This document shows, piece after piece, positions 6,827 to 15,949 of a stretch of DNA of 64,000 nt. The notes below the pieces were generated by a model. The model worked only from the letters and a program-made list of their open reading frames with translations. It was not told where the DNA came from and made no database searches. Every line of letters begins with the position of its first letter. The stretch's first letter is position 1. The stretch comes from an uncultured Blautia sp. (lineage in GTDB: Bacteria; Bacillota; Clostridia; Lachnospirales; Lachnospiraceae): assembly GCA_958367245.1 (NCBI GenBank), contig CATXEA010000003.1, positions 1-64,000 on the forward strand, written 5' to 3'. The position numbers and the translations under genes are program-made.

Positions 6827-7309
6827 ATGTTTGGTATTTTCAAGAAAAAAGCAAATGGTATCATGATTGGATCCCCTGTAAAGGGAAAAGCAGTGGAGCT
6901 GTCACAGGTAAGCGATCCGACCTTCGGTGAGGGAATCCTCGGCAAAGGCGCGGCAGTGATTCCGGCAGACGGCAACATTTATGCGCCGGCAGACGGTGAG
7001 GTCACACTGCTTTTTGACACTCTTCACGCAGTCAGCATTACAACAGACGACGGCGTAGAGCTTCTTGTCCACATCGGACTTGACACAGTTGCGCTCAAAG
7101 GCGAGCACTTCACAGCTCATACGGAAACAGGAGCGAAGGTAAAGAAAGGCGACCTTCTTGTGACTGCTGATATTGAAGCAATCAAGGCGGCAGGATACGA
7201 TGTGATTACACCTGTTATCGTATGCAATACACCTGATTTTAAGGATGTGGAAGCAATGGTCGGCATGGATGTAAATCCCGGAGACGACATTCTGACAATT
7301 AAGAAATAA
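6827..7309 (+). CDS. crr: PTS system glucose-type IIA component
   Basis: A 160-residue soluble EIIA of the Glc family, which passes phosphate from HPr to EIIB. The phospho-acceptor is His82 in LLVHIGLDTV, and His67 in TLHAVSI is the catalytic partner. The all-beta fold shows in IYAPADGEVTLLFD and the end GDDILTIKK. The length is that of a free-standing IIA, not of a IIBCA fusion. It follows the antiterminator by 46 nt and precedes the IIBC gene, to which it should donate phosphate. It may also serve as the general signalling IIA for other sugars. Confidence 0.93.
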   Translation: MFGIFKKKANGIMIGSPVKGKAVELSQVSDPTFGEGILGKGAAVIPADGNIYAPADGEVTLLFDTLHAVSITTDDGVELLVHIGLDTVALKGEHFTAHTETGAKVKKGDLLVTADIEAIKAAGYDVITPVIVCNTPDFKDVEAMVGMDVNPGDDILTIKK

Positions 7310-7512
7310 TCATATTATGCTATTTTAGCCGGTCATATCAGTAATCCCACGGCAGGATTCGCGGGCTTTCTGAGTAATCGGTTTAAAATATAATTACGCG
7401 GTTTCGTTCACCCAGGGTCCTTACGGGCGGATGAACTGTAATTCAAGAACGCGTCAGCGTTCTTGCTGCGATAAAAGGGATTTAGGGAAAAGGATAAGGA
7501 GGAAAAGTAAGT
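7310..7512 (+). promoter_or_regulatory. Intergenic hairpins between IIA and IIBC genes
   Basis: This 203-nt spacer has a hairpin at 7444-7465 (CAAGAACGC, loop GTCA, GCGTTCTTG; 9 perfect pairs, no T-run). It also has a longer weak one between GTTCA near 7406 and TGAAC near 7432, a degenerate relative of the GTTCAC/GTGAAC family. The IIBC ribosome site AAGGAGG lies at 7495-7502. The hairpins may act in mRNA processing or stability and so set different IIA and IIBC levels. Confidence 0.5.
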
Positions 7513-8979
7513 ATGAAATTTTTACAGAAATTAGGAAAAGCCTTAATGCTTCCTGTAGCATGTCTTCCGATCTGTGGTATTCTCATGGGTATCGGATATC
7601 TGCTTTGTCCTGCTACCATGCAGGGTGGTGACATTGCCGGCTTTACACAGAAGCTTGGTCTGTTCCTCGTAAAAGCAGGCGGCGCTCTTGTTGATAACAT
7701 GGCAATTCTGTTTGTTATCGGTGTTGGTGTAGGTATGGCAGACGATAACGATGGTACAGCAGGTCTTGCAGCATTAGCTTCCTGGCTGATGATCACAACA
7801 CTGCTCAACACAGGTTTTGTTTCCACAATCAGACCTTCCATCGTTGACAATACAAAATATACACTGGCATTTGATAAAATTGCAAACCCATTCATCGGTA
7901 TCCTTGCAGGTGTTATCGGTTCTACGTGCTACAATAAATTCAAGAGCACGAAACTTCCGGACTGGCTGTCATTCTTCAGCGGTAAAAGATGCGTTGCAAT
8001 TGTTGCAGGCGTAGTTTCCATCGTAGTATCCGCTGTTCTTCTGTTTGTATGGCCAATCATCTTCTCCGTACTGATTTCTATCGGTGAAGGTATCGCTAAC
8101 ATGGGCGCTTTTGGTGCAGGTATCTATGCATTCCTGAACCGTCTGTTAATTCCGACAGGTCTGCACCACGCATTAAACAACGTATTCTGGTTTGACACTA
8201 TCGGTCTTGGTGACCTGACTCATTTCTGGGCAGGCGAGACAAGCGCAGACGTTACATGGAGCCTTGGTATGTATATGTCAGGTTTCTTCCCATGTATGAT
8301 GTTTGGTATTCCTGGTGCAGCTCTGGCTATGATCCAGTGTGCAAAAGACAACAAGAAAAAAGTTGCTATCGGTCTTGTAGCTTCCGCGGCTGTTTGTTCC
8401 TTTGTCTGCGGTGTTACTGAGCCGTTCGAATTCGGTTTCATGTTCCTTGCACCTGTACTTTATGTTATTTATGCACTTCTGTACGGTATCTTTACAGTAA
8501 TTACTGTAGCCCTTGGCTTCCGTGCAGGTTTCTCCTTCTCAGCAGGAGCAACTGACCTTCTTTTCTCAGCATCTCTTCCGGCTGCTGCGAAAACATGGCT
8601 GATCATTCCTCTTGGAATCGCTGCATTCCTTGTATTCTACCTTGTATTCCGCTTCGCAATCGTGAAATTCGACCTCAAGACTCCTGGTCGTGAAGACGAT
8701 GAAGAGGATGAAGTAAATGTTAAACTTGCTAACAACGACTACACACAGGTAGCAAAAACTGTTCTTGAAGGCGTTGGCGGTAAAGAAAACGTAAAATCTA
8801 TCGATAACTGTATCACAAGACTTCGTCTTGAAATCAAAGACTATACAAAGGTTAATGAGAAAGTTATCAAATCTGCAGGTGTTGCAGGCGTTATCAGACC
8901 AAGCAAAACTGCAGTTCAGGTTATTATCGGAACAAAAGTTCAGTTCGTAGCTGACGAATTCAAGAAACTTTGTAAATAA
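7513..8979 (+). CDS. ptsG: PTS system glucose/GlcNAc-class IIBC permease
   Basis: A 488-residue membrane permease and phosphotransferase. Residues 1 to about 385 form the EIIC domain with about ten hydrophobic segments. It carries the family landmarks TGLHHALNNVFWF and CGVTEPFEFGFMF, the latter being the substrate-binding GxTEPFEF loop. An acidic linker (REDDEEDEVN) leads to the C-terminal EIIB domain with phospho-Cys433 in SIDNCITRLRLEI. There is no fused IIA; the separate IIA gene upstream supplies it. Glucose is the likeliest substrate, but N-acetylglucosamine, maltose or glucosamine permeases share this architecture and cannot be excluded from sequence alone. Codon use is strongly biased, consistent with high expression. 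Confidence 0.9.
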   Translation: MKFLQKLGKALMLPVACLPICGILMGIGYLLCPATMQGGDIAGFTQKLGLFLVKAGGALVDNMAILFVIGVGVGMADDNDGTAGLAALASWLMITTLLNTGFVSTIRPSIVDNTKYTLAFDKIANPFIGILAGVIGSTCYNKFKSTKLPDWLSFFSGKRCVAIVAGVVSIVVSAVLLFVWPIIFSVLISIGEGIANMGAFGAGIYAFLNRLLIPTGLHHALNNVFWFDTIGLGDLTHFWAGETSADVTWSLGMYMSGFFPCMMFGIPGAALAMIQCAKDNKKKVAIGLVASAAVCSFVCGVTEPFEFGFMFLAPVLYVIYALLYGIFTVITVALGFRAGFSFSAGATDLLFSASLPAAAKTWLIIPLGIAAFLVFYLVFRFAIVKFDLKTPGREDDEEDEVNVKLANNDYTQVAKTVLEGVGGKENVKSIDNCITRLRLEIKDYTKVNEKVIKSAGVAGVIRPSKTAVQVIIGTKVQFVADEFKKLCK

Positions 8980-9028
8980 TTCCAACTAAACCAAAAATAA
9001 AAAATCATAAAAATCCCTTTTAAGGAGG

Positions 9029-9066
9029 AATCCCGGCAGGCTGTAAAGCTGTGCCGGGATTCTTCT
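9029..9066. terminator. Terminator hairpin between IIBC and the LacI-type gene
   Basis: AATCCCGGCA (9029-9038) pairs perfectly with TGCCGGGATT (9052-9061), followed by a T-rich tail on the plus strand. It separates the convergent PTS operon and LacI-type gene and may serve both. Confidence 0.75.
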
Positions 9067-9076
9067 TATCAGGGAT

Positions 9077-10093
9077 TTATTTTTTTTCTGTTTCACAGAG
9101 GGAAGGAAGAGGACCTGTGGAATTACGTACAATGAGTTTCGCGTGTAGAAGCATGGTTCCGATGGAAACCTCATTCAGGAGACTGGTAAGCGCATAGTAG
9201 CCACATTTCCCCAGTTCGATGCGGTCCTGTCGGATAGTGGTGAGAGGAGGGGCAGTGTAAGCGCAGAAAGGCGAGTCGTCGTGGCCGATGATACTGATAT
9301 CTCCGGGGACGCGAAGACCAAGCTGCTGGCAGTGCAGCATAGCGGCGTTTGCAATCTGGTCGTGGCTGCAGATGATAGCTGTCATTCCCATGTCGAGAAG
9401 GCGTGGAAGGTGCTTCTCAATACACTGGACAATGTGATAAGTGGCGCCGGAACAGGCGGGGTCTGCTTTCAGCCCATGCTGCCGCATAGCGTGAAAGAAG
9501 GATTTATATCGCTGCTGCATGATGTAGGAGCCGAGAGCGCTGCTGAGATAGCCGATTTTGCGGTGCCCCAGATCTTTTAAATGTTTTACTGCAAGTTCCA
9601 TACCTTCATTGTCGTCTATGCCGATGGAGGCTGTGCAGGAGTTGGCGGAAATATAGTTATCGTAGAGGACGGTTGGTCTCTGGGCTGTCTTGAAGTCGCG
9701 CATCCAGGGGTCGCTGAGAGAAAATCCTACTACAAAAGAACCGAGATAATCGTTCTGGAGCATAAAGACCTCATAGGGGGTGTGCTTCTGGAACTGTTCG
9801 GTTACAGGGACAATATCTACCTGAAAGCCTTCCGGTTCTGCGAGCTGGCGGAAGCCAAGGAGAATATCGTAGGCGAAATGATGCTTCTCCTGATATTCCA
9901 TATTTTCGATAATAATACACAGCTTTCTGACATCTGTCTTCTGGCGGCGCAGCTTCGTATAGCCCATTTCTACGGCTGTGTCCAGAACGGTTTTTCGTAA
10001 TGTTTCGCTGATATCAGGCGCATTGTTGATTGCTTTGGAAACCGTGCCCTTGGTAATGCCCAGTTTATCTGCAATATCCTGTAATGTAGCCAT
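9077..10093 (-). CDS. LacI-family transcriptional regulator, probably of the maltodextrin genes
   Basis: A 338-residue repressor. Its N-terminal helix-turn-helix is ATLQDIADKLGITKGTVSKA with the hinge helix after it; a periplasmic-binding-protein-like effector domain fills the rest (LGHRKIGYLSS, GDISIIGHDDSPFC). The frame extends upstream to 10168, but the family start is ATG 10093, with GGAAGG at 10105-10110. It is divergent from the malE-like gene, with paired CGAAAC motifs on both sides of the shared 279-base gap. This supports control of both promoters by this MalR-like protein. The effector is probably maltose or a maltodextrin, by inference. Confidence 0.9.
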   Translation of the reverse strand: MATLQDIADKLGITKGTVSKAINNAPDISETLRKTVLDTAVEMGYTKLRRQKTDVRKLCIIIENMEYQEKHHFAYDILLGFRQLAEPEGFQVDIVPVTEQFQKHTPYEVFMLQNDYLGSFVVGFSLSDPWMRDFKTAQRPTVLYDNYISANSCTASIGIDDNEGMELAVKHLKDLGHRKIGYLSSALGSYIMQQRYKSFFHAMRQHGLKADPACSGATYHIVQCIEKHLPRLLDMGMTAIICSHDQIANAAMLHCQQLGLRVPGDISIIGHDDSPFCAYTAPPLTTIRQDRIELGKCGYYALTSLLNEVSIGTMLLHAKLIVRNSTGPLPSLCETEKK

Positions 10094-10185
10094 AAGTATA
10101 AATACCTTCCTGAATTTCTGTAAAATAATAGTTATTTTCATTATACAGAATTGCAGGAAGAAAATCAATTCTAATCTAAAAATAA

Positions 10186-10202
10186 GTTTCGTATATGTTT
10201 CG
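10186..10202 (-). promoter_or_regulatory. Candidate operator: paired GTTTCG motifs on the regulator side
   Basis: GTTTCG occurs at 10186-10191 and 10197-10202, 11 bp apart. These are reverse complements of the CGAAAC pair near the malE-like promoter. Operator status is inferred from position and repetition. Confidence 0.4.
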
Positions 10203-10301
10203 TAAACGTATATATGGACGAGAAATTATAAAAAATGAATAAAAATAAATACCTAAAATTGTGCAGAAAATAGAAATAAGTGAGAGGATAAAGATATATT
10301 C

Positions 10302-10330
10302 TTGACGAAAACAGGAAAAAGAGTTATATT
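10302..10330 (+). promoter_or_regulatory. Promoter of the maltodextrin ABC operon
   Basis: TTGACG (10302-10307), a 17-bp spacer and TATATT (10325-10330). The start point near 10337 falls on the CGAAAC pair. Confidence 0.7.
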
Positions 10331-10338
10331 CACATTAA

Positions 10339-10354
10339 CGAAACAAACCGAAAC
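10339..10354 (+). promoter_or_regulatory. Candidate operator: paired CGAAAC motifs at the malE start point
   Basis: CGAAAC at 10339-10344 and 10349-10354, 10 bp apart and just downstream of the -10 box, a typical repression position for LacI-family proteins. Confidence 0.45.
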
Positions 10355-10372
10355 ATTAAGAGAGGGAAGATT

Positions 10373-11614
10373 ATGAAGAAGAAACTCATAGCAGGCGTAC
10401 TGGCATCGGTTTTGGCTGTGACAGCTCTTGCAGGGTGCAAAGCAGCGCCGTCGGAAAGTACAGCTTCTGCGGAAAAAGAAAAGATTCGTCTGATGGTGTG
10501 GTCTCCGTCGGAAGACCAGTCGAAGGACAGCGGTGAATGGCTTCAGAAGAGCTGCAATGATTTTGCCAAACTGCATCCGGAATGGGATATTACCTTTGTA
10601 TATGGCGTTGCAGATGAAGCTACGGCTGCCAATCAGGTGGCTCAGGACCCGTCGGCAAGCGCAGACGTGTTCATGTTTGCCAATGATACACTGACGATTA
10701 TGACAGATGCCAATGCGCTGGCGAAGTTTGGAGGTAAGTACAGAGAGGAAATTGAGAGTACCAACTCACCGGAAATCCTGACTTCACTGACGAAGGATGA
10801 TAATTTGTACGGCGTTCCGTTTACTACAAATACCTGGTTCATGTACTATGACAAAAGTGTATTTTCGGAGGAGGACGTAAAGAATCTTGATACCATGCTG
10901 GAGAAGGGAGTGGTGTCCTTCCCGTTTACCAATTCGTGGTATCTGCCTTCCTTCTATGTAGGGAATGGATGTACTCTGTTCGGAGACGGAACAGACGAGT
11001 CCAAAGGCGTGGATTTTTCAGGACAGAAGGCGGTCGATGTTACCAATTATCTGATTGAGCTGGTACAGAATCCGAATTTCAGGATTGACGCGGACGGTTC
11101 CGGTATCGCAGGTCTTCGTGACGGAAGCATCAATGCGATTTTCTCCGGTTCGTGGGACGTGAATTCCGTAAGGGAAATCCTCGGGGAAAATATGGGGGCG
11201 GCAGCTCTCCCGACATATACCTTAAACGGCGAAGAAAAACAGATGATGGCTTATGCCGGTTCCAAAGCGATAGGAGTAAATCCTTACAGCAAAAATATGG
11301 TTGCAGCAGTAGAGCTTGCCGTATATCTTGGTTCTGCACAGGCGCAGAAGCTTCACTACGACCTGAGAAGTACGATTCCGTGTAACACAGAACTTCTGGC
11401 AGAACCGGAAATTGCAGCAGACGCGCTTGTAAAGGCGCAGAACGATACCTTTAATCAGACTTCAATTCTCCAGCCATTTGTAGCGGCGATGAACAATTGC
11501 TGGGTACCTGTGGAGAATATGGGAAAAGGAATCCGAAACGGAAGTATTACTGCCGAAAATGCGCAGGAGCAGACAGAAGCGATGAATGATGCAATGAACA
11601 GCAACGGAATCTGA
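10373..11614 (+). CDS. malE: Maltose/maltodextrin ABC transporter substrate-binding lipoprotein
   Basis: A 413-residue extracellular sugar-binding protein. The lipoprotein signal ends in LAGC with lipidated Cys22, preceded by a Lys-rich start and hydrophobic core. The mature part has the carbohydrate-uptake-1 solute-binding fold (IRLMVWSPSEDQ at the N-lobe, YGVPFTTNTWFMYYDKSVF, SINAIFSGSWDV). The start ATG has AGAGGGAAG upstream. It is the first gene of malE-malF-malG, expressed from the promoter at 10302. No MalK-type ATPase gene is present, so a shared ATPase (MsmK/MalK-like) encoded elsewhere is expected to energise it. Confidence 0.92.
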   Translation: MKKKLIAGVLASVLAVTALAGCKAAPSESTASAEKEKIRLMVWSPSEDQSKDSGEWLQKSCNDFAKLHPEWDITFVYGVADEATAANQVAQDPSASADVFMFANDTLTIMTDANALAKFGGKYREEIESTNSPEILTSLTKDDNLYGVPFTTNTWFMYYDKSVFSEEDVKNLDTMLEKGVVSFPFTNSWYLPSFYVGNGCTLFGDGTDESKGVDFSGQKAVDVTNYLIELVQNPNFRIDADGSGIAGLRDGSINAIFSGSWDVNSVREILGENMGAAALPTYTLNGEEKQMMAYAGSKAIGVNPYSKNMVAAVELAVYLGSAQAQKLHYDLRSTIPCNTELLAEPEIAADALVKAQNDTFNQTSILQPFVAAMNNCWVPVENMGKGIRNGSITAENAQEQTEAMNDAMNSNGI

Positions 11615-11629
11615 ATGAGGTGAAAAGGA

Positions 11630-13006
11630 ATGTTTAATTTCAAAAAGAAAATAAATGAGTTTCCCACTCCATATACCTGCGCCCGCGCCATCAGGGAGGG
11701 CGGTATGGAAACGAAGCTTTCCATGGTATTAATGGGATTCGGAAACATTGTGCATAAACAGCTTGCCAAGGGACTTCTCTTTCTGGCGCTGGAAACAGCT
11801 TATCTTGTATTTATGCTTGTCAATGGAATCGGATTTTTAAAGATGCTTCCGTCCCTTGGTTCCGTTCCCCAGAAAGAGGTTTGGGACGAGGTGAATCAGG
11901 TTTATACCTATGTACAGGGAGATCAGTCTATTCTGATTCTGCTTTACGGAGTGGCAACGATACTTCTTACAGGAATCATGGTGTGTATATGGAGAGGCGC
12001 TTTAAAGAGCGCTTATAAGGCTGAATGTCTTGAAAAAGCCGGAAAACATGTAAATACCTTTGCGGAAGATCTGAAGTCTCTTCTTCACGAAAATCTTCAT
12101 AAGCTTCTGATGACGCCTCCTATGACATTTGTCACGATGCTGACGATTCTTCCGCTGATTTTTATGATTTGTATGGCGTTTACCAATTACAGCAAGCTTG
12201 ACAATCATCTGGTTCTTTTTGACTGGGTGGGACTGGAAAACTTCAGAACCCTGTTTGATTCGGGAAGTATTCTGGGAAGTACCTTCTGGTCTGTGCTTGG
12301 ATGGACGCTCATATGGGCATTCTTTGCCACTTTCAGTAACTATATCTTTGGTATGATCCTTGCGATTGTGATTAACCGCAAAGATACCAGAGCAAAAGGG
12401 TTCTGGAGATTCTGCTTCGTACTTTCCTGTGCTGTGCCGATGTTTGTCTCTCTCCTGATTATGAGAACTATGCTTCAGCCAAACGGTGCAGTGAACGTAC
12501 TTTTGAGAAATCTGGGATGGATTTCTCCGGACGCGAGTTTGCCGTTTTTCACAGACCCTACATGGGCAAGGGTAACTGTAATTGTAATCAATATCTGGGT
12601 AGGAGTACCTTATACTCTCTTACAGCTTACCGGTGTTCTTCAGAATATTCCGGAGGATATGTATGAGGCGGCAAGAGTGGACGGAGCCAACTCCATTCAG
12701 ATTTTCTTCAAAATTACACTGCCTCATATGCTTTATGTGACAACTCCGTATCTGATTGCAACCTTTACTTCAAACGTAAACAACTTCAATGTTATTTACC
12801 TTCTCTCCGGCGGCGATCCGGTTACAGACCTGGCGTCTACGGCAGGTAAGACAGATCTTCTCGTAACATGGCTTTACAAGCTGACAATTGATAAGCAGTA
12901 TTACAATGTAGGCGCGGTTATCGGTATCTTAACCTTTATTATCCTTGCTGTGGGCGCGCTTCTTACATATCGCAACAGTAAATCTTATAAAGAAGGAGGG
13001 GTATGA
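11630..13006 (+). CDS. malF: Maltodextrin ABC transporter permease, MalF type
   Basis: A 458-residue integral membrane permease. An extended N-terminal part (about 1-160) has two or three hydrophobic segments and a linker loop, as in MalF-class subunits. The conserved core then follows with six further segments. The ATPase-docking EAA loop reads EAARVDGANSIQIFFKITLP. The C-terminus is short and charged (RNSKSYKEGGV). It lies 15 nt after malE and its stop overlaps the malG start by 4 nt (ATGA), implying translational coupling and a heterodimer with MalG. Confidence 0.92.
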   Translation: MFNFKKKINEFPTPYTCARAIREGGMETKLSMVLMGFGNIVHKQLAKGLLFLALETAYLVFMLVNGIGFLKMLPSLGSVPQKEVWDEVNQVYTYVQGDQSILILLYGVATILLTGIMVCIWRGALKSAYKAECLEKAGKHVNTFAEDLKSLLHENLHKLLMTPPMTFVTMLTILPLIFMICMAFTNYSKLDNHLVLFDWVGLENFRTLFDSGSILGSTFWSVLGWTLIWAFFATFSNYIFGMILAIVINRKDTRAKGFWRFCFVLSCAVPMFVSLLIMRTMLQPNGAVNVLLRNLGWISPDASLPFFTDPTWARVTVIVINIWVGVPYTLLQLTGVLQNIPEDMYEAARVDGANSIQIFFKITLPHMLYVTTPYLIATFTSNVNNFNVIYLLSGGDPVTDLASTAGKTDLLVTWLYKLTIDKQYYNVGAVIGILTFIILAVGALLTYRNSKSYKEGGV

Positions 13007-13881
13007 TCGTGGCAGGAACAAAATATAAATCCGCAAAAAAGAAACGCTTTATCAACAATACCATTGTACACGTAAGTCTGGCAATTCTGGCTGCTGTGTG
13101 GGTTTTCCCGATTATCTGGGTTGTACTTACAAGCTTCAGAGCAGAAAAAGGTTCCTATGTGTCAACCTTCTTCCCTCAGGGCTATACCATTGACAATTAT
13201 GTGCGTCTGTTTACAGACACTACGATTCTGAACTTTCCGAGAATGTTTATGAATACGCTGATTATCGCGATATGCTCCTGCATTCTCGCAACCTTTTATA
13301 CACTGGCAGTTTCCTACTGTCTCTCCAGAATGAAGTTTAAGCTGCGAAAACCGTATATGAACATGGCAATGATTCTGGGGCTTTTCCCAAGCTTCATGTC
13401 TATGGTGGCAGTATACTTTATATTAAAGGCTATCGGTCTTACAGAGGGAAACCTTATCCGTGTGGCATTGATTCTCTGTTATTCAGGAGGAGCAGGTCTG
13501 GGATTCCAGATTGCCAAAGGATTTTTTGATACGATTCCTTATGCGGTAGATGAGGCGGCAATCCTTGACGGATGTACCCGATGGCAGATTTTTACAAAGA
13601 TTACGCTTCCTCTGAGCAAACCAATCATTGTGTATACGGTTCTCACCGCTTTCATGGGACCGTGGCTGGATTTCATTTTCGCAAAGGTTATCTGCCGTGC
13701 GAATTCAGACCAGTACACCATTGCGATTGGTCTTTGGAAAATGCTGGAAAAGGAATATATTGACAGTTGGTACACAAGCTTCGCTGCAGGCGCAGTTCTG
13801 ATTTCCATTCCGATTGCCGGACTGTTCCTGTATATGCAGAAGTATTACGTAGATGGAATTTCCGGAGCTGTAAAAGGCTGA
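13003..13881 (+). CDS. malG: Maltodextrin ABC transporter permease, MalG type
   Basis: A 292-residue membrane permease with six predicted segments. The EAA loop reads DEAAILDGCTRWQIFTKITL, and the C-terminus YYVDGISGAVKG is the hallmark MalG tail that reaches toward the ATPase. GAAGGAGGGG lies before the ATG. It overlaps malF by 4 nt. It forms the second half of the translocation pore for maltodextrins delivered by the MalE-like lipoprotein. Confidence 0.93.
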   Translation: MIVAGTKYKSAKKKRFINNTIVHVSLAILAAVWVFPIIWVVLTSFRAEKGSYVSTFFPQGYTIDNYVRLFTDTTILNFPRMFMNTLIIAICSCILATFYTLAVSYCLSRMKFKLRKPYMNMAMILGLFPSFMSMVAVYFILKAIGLTEGNLIRVALILCYSGGAGLGFQIAKGFFDTIPYAVDEAAILDGCTRWQIFTKITLPLSKPIIVYTVLTAFMGPWLDFIFAKVICRANSDQYTIAIGLWKMLEKEYIDSWYTSFAAGAVLISIPIAGLFLYMQKYYVDGISGAVKG

Positions 13882-13954
13882 CGGGAAGCCTTTATAAAAA
13901 TAAGTAAAAGCTTTTTCAAAAAGATATTGCAGGTTTGTATGCAGTATCTTTTTG
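13873..13954 (+). promoter_or_regulatory. Two consecutive hairpins between malG and pulA
   Basis: Hairpin A, AAAGGCT-loop-AGCCTTT (13873-13892), overlaps the malG stop codon. Hairpin B pairs CAAAAAGATATTGCA (13917-13931) with TGCAGTATCTTTTTG (13940-13954), a 15-bp stem with one wobble whose 3' arm ends in CTTTTTG. Together they could terminate part of the transport transcript, or protect its 3' end, and so lower expression of the enzyme genes. Confidence 0.65.
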
Positions 13955-13984
13955 AGTATCACGACAACAGAAAGGATTACAAGG

Positions 13985-15928
13985 ATGACGGCAAACGACT
14001 TCAGAAACTTATATAGAAGTGAAGAATTCAATGAAGAATATAACTACAATGGGAACGACCTGGGCGCTGTGTGCAAAAAGGATTCAGTCAGTTTTAAGCT
14101 TTGGAGTCCTCTTGCAAAACAGGTTACGCTGCGGACTTATAAGAATGACAGTTGTCCGGAATTTGTATCGTATCCCATGAAAAAAGGAGAAAAAGGTGTC
14201 TGGGAATTTATGCTTGAAAATGCCGGACACGGGACGTACTACGATTATGAACTGGATTTCGGCGGAGAGAAAGTAGTTTCCGCAGACCCCTGGGCAAAGG
14301 CCGCAGGCTGCAATGGAGTACGAAGCATGGCGGTAGATCTGGAAAAGACAAATCCTCCCGGCTGGGAGACAGATAAGCGTCCGGAGCATGAGGCTGATCA
14401 GGTTATTTACGAGATTCATGTAAAGGATTTTTCCTATGACAAAGCAAGCGGCGTTCCTGAAGAATACAGGGGAAAGTATAAGGCGTTTACTCTGGAACAC
14501 ACAACATTAAACAATGAAGGTGAAAAACCTACCTGTGTGGCATATCTGAAGGAGCTGGGTGTTACCCATGTGCAGCTCCTCCCTGTTTACGACTATGGTT
14601 CTGTAGATGAAGACGGAGATGACAGTCAGTTTAACTGGGGTTACGACCCTCTTAACTATAATGTGCCGGAGGGCTCTTATTCTACAAATCCCCATAACGG
14701 GGAGGTGCGGATCAGGGAATTAAAAGAAGCGATTCTGGCGCTTCACAGACAGGGAATCAGTGTGATTATGGATGTTGTCTATAACCATACTTATTCGCTG
14801 GATTCATGGTTTAACAGGACAAATCCTTATTATTTCTACAGACAGTATCAGGACGGAAGCTTCTCCGATGGCTCAGACTGCGGAAACGATGTGGCAAGCG
14901 AGCGCGCCATGTGCGGAAAATATATTCTGGAATCTGTTCTTTACTGGGTGGAGGAGTATCATATGGACGGCTTTCGCTTTGACCTTATGGGACTTCTTGA
15001 CACGGAGCTTCTTGACCTGATTCGAAAAGAGCTGGATATCCGTTATGGAAAAGGCAGAATCCTTCTTTACGGAGAACCCTGGAGCGCAGGGGAAAGCCCT
15101 ATGGAGAAAGGCTTCCATCCCTGCCAGAAGGAGAATATACATTTCCTTGATAAAAATGTGGGGGTGTTCTGTGATAATACAAGAGACAGTATCAAGGGGC
15201 ATGTATTCTATGAAGAAGTACCGGGCTTTGTAAACGGCGGGAAAAATCTGGAGCAGAAGATTCTTGATTCTGTGACTGCCTGGGTGGGAGCAGACAGGAA
15301 CTTCCGGGTAAAAGCGCCTTCTCAGATTATCTCCTATATTTCTGCTCACGACAATCTGACCTTATGGGACAAGTTAAAGATTACAATGAAGCCGAATCTT
15401 CCTTTTGAAACACGGGATGAGGAGATTGCAAGAGCCTATAAGCTGGCTGCCGCCATATATTTCTGCTGTCAGGGAAGGATTTTCTTTCAGGCAGGGGAAG
15501 AAGGGGCACGAACGAAGCTTGGCGATGAAAACAGTTTTCGTTCTTCTCCTGAAATTAACCGGATTGACTGGAAGAGATGTTATGAGTATGAGGACATTCT
15601 GAACTATTATAAAGGACTGATCGCGCTGCGCAGGCAGATGGACGGGCTTACCGAAAAAACGGAAAATGCCGTAAAAAACATCTATAATAAGAAAATTTCC
15701 GGAAACGGCGTAGTGGAATTTTGGGTGAAAAATAAAAAGAGTCGCTGGGAGACTGTGGCGATATGCTTTAACAGTACAAAGGAGACTCAGGAGATAAAGC
15801 TGCCGGAAGGGAACTGGGAACTTTTGTTAAATGGCGAGAGTAGTTTCCACTGGGAAAAATCTGAGACTGTATCAGGAATACAGCCGGTTGCTCCGGTCAG
15901 CGCGGCAATATACGGAAAAAAGAGTTGA
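13985..15928 (+). CDS. pulA: Type I pullulanase
   Basis: A 647-residue cytosolic debranching enzyme (GH13_14 type) that hydrolyses alpha-1,6 bonds in branched maltodextrins. An N-terminal CBM48-like beta domain (VSFKLWSPLAKQVTL) precedes the catalytic barrel. The type I signature is FNWGYDP at about 216-222 (usually YNWGYDP). The nucleophile is Asp333 in DGFRFDLMG, the acid/base Glu364 in YGEPWSAG, and the third acid lies in SAHDNLTLWD. There is no signal peptide. The frame is open from 13952, but ATG 13985 has the AAAGGA site and gives the family N-terminus. It is followed 21 nt later by malQ. Confidence 0.93.
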   Translation: MTANDFRNLYRSEEFNEEYNYNGNDLGAVCKKDSVSFKLWSPLAKQVTLRTYKNDSCPEFVSYPMKKGEKGVWEFMLENAGHGTYYDYELDFGGEKVVSADPWAKAAGCNGVRSMAVDLEKTNPPGWETDKRPEHEADQVIYEIHVKDFSYDKASGVPEEYRGKYKAFTLEHTTLNNEGEKPTCVAYLKELGVTHVQLLPVYDYGSVDEDGDDSQFNWGYDPLNYNVPEGSYSTNPHNGEVRIRELKEAILALHRQGISVIMDVVYNHTYSLDSWFNRTNPYYFYRQYQDGSFSDGSDCGNDVASERAMCGKYILESVLYWVEEYHMDGFRFDLMGLLDTELLDLIRKELDIRYGKGRILLYGEPWSAGESPMEKGFHPCQKENIHFLDKNVGVFCDNTRDSIKGHVFYEEVPGFVNGGKNLEQKILDSVTAWVGADRNFRVKAPSQIISYISAHDNLTLWDKLKITMKPNLPFETRDEEIARAYKLAAAIYFCCQGRIFFQAGEEGARTKLGDENSFRSSPEINRIDWKRCYEYEDILNYYKGLIALRRQMDGLTEKTENAVKNIYNKKISGNGVVEFWVKNKKSRWETVAICFNSTKETQEIKLPEGNWELLLNGESSFHWEKSETVSGIQPVAPVSAAIYGKKS

Positions 15929-15949
15929 ATAAAGAAAAGAGGAACATGT

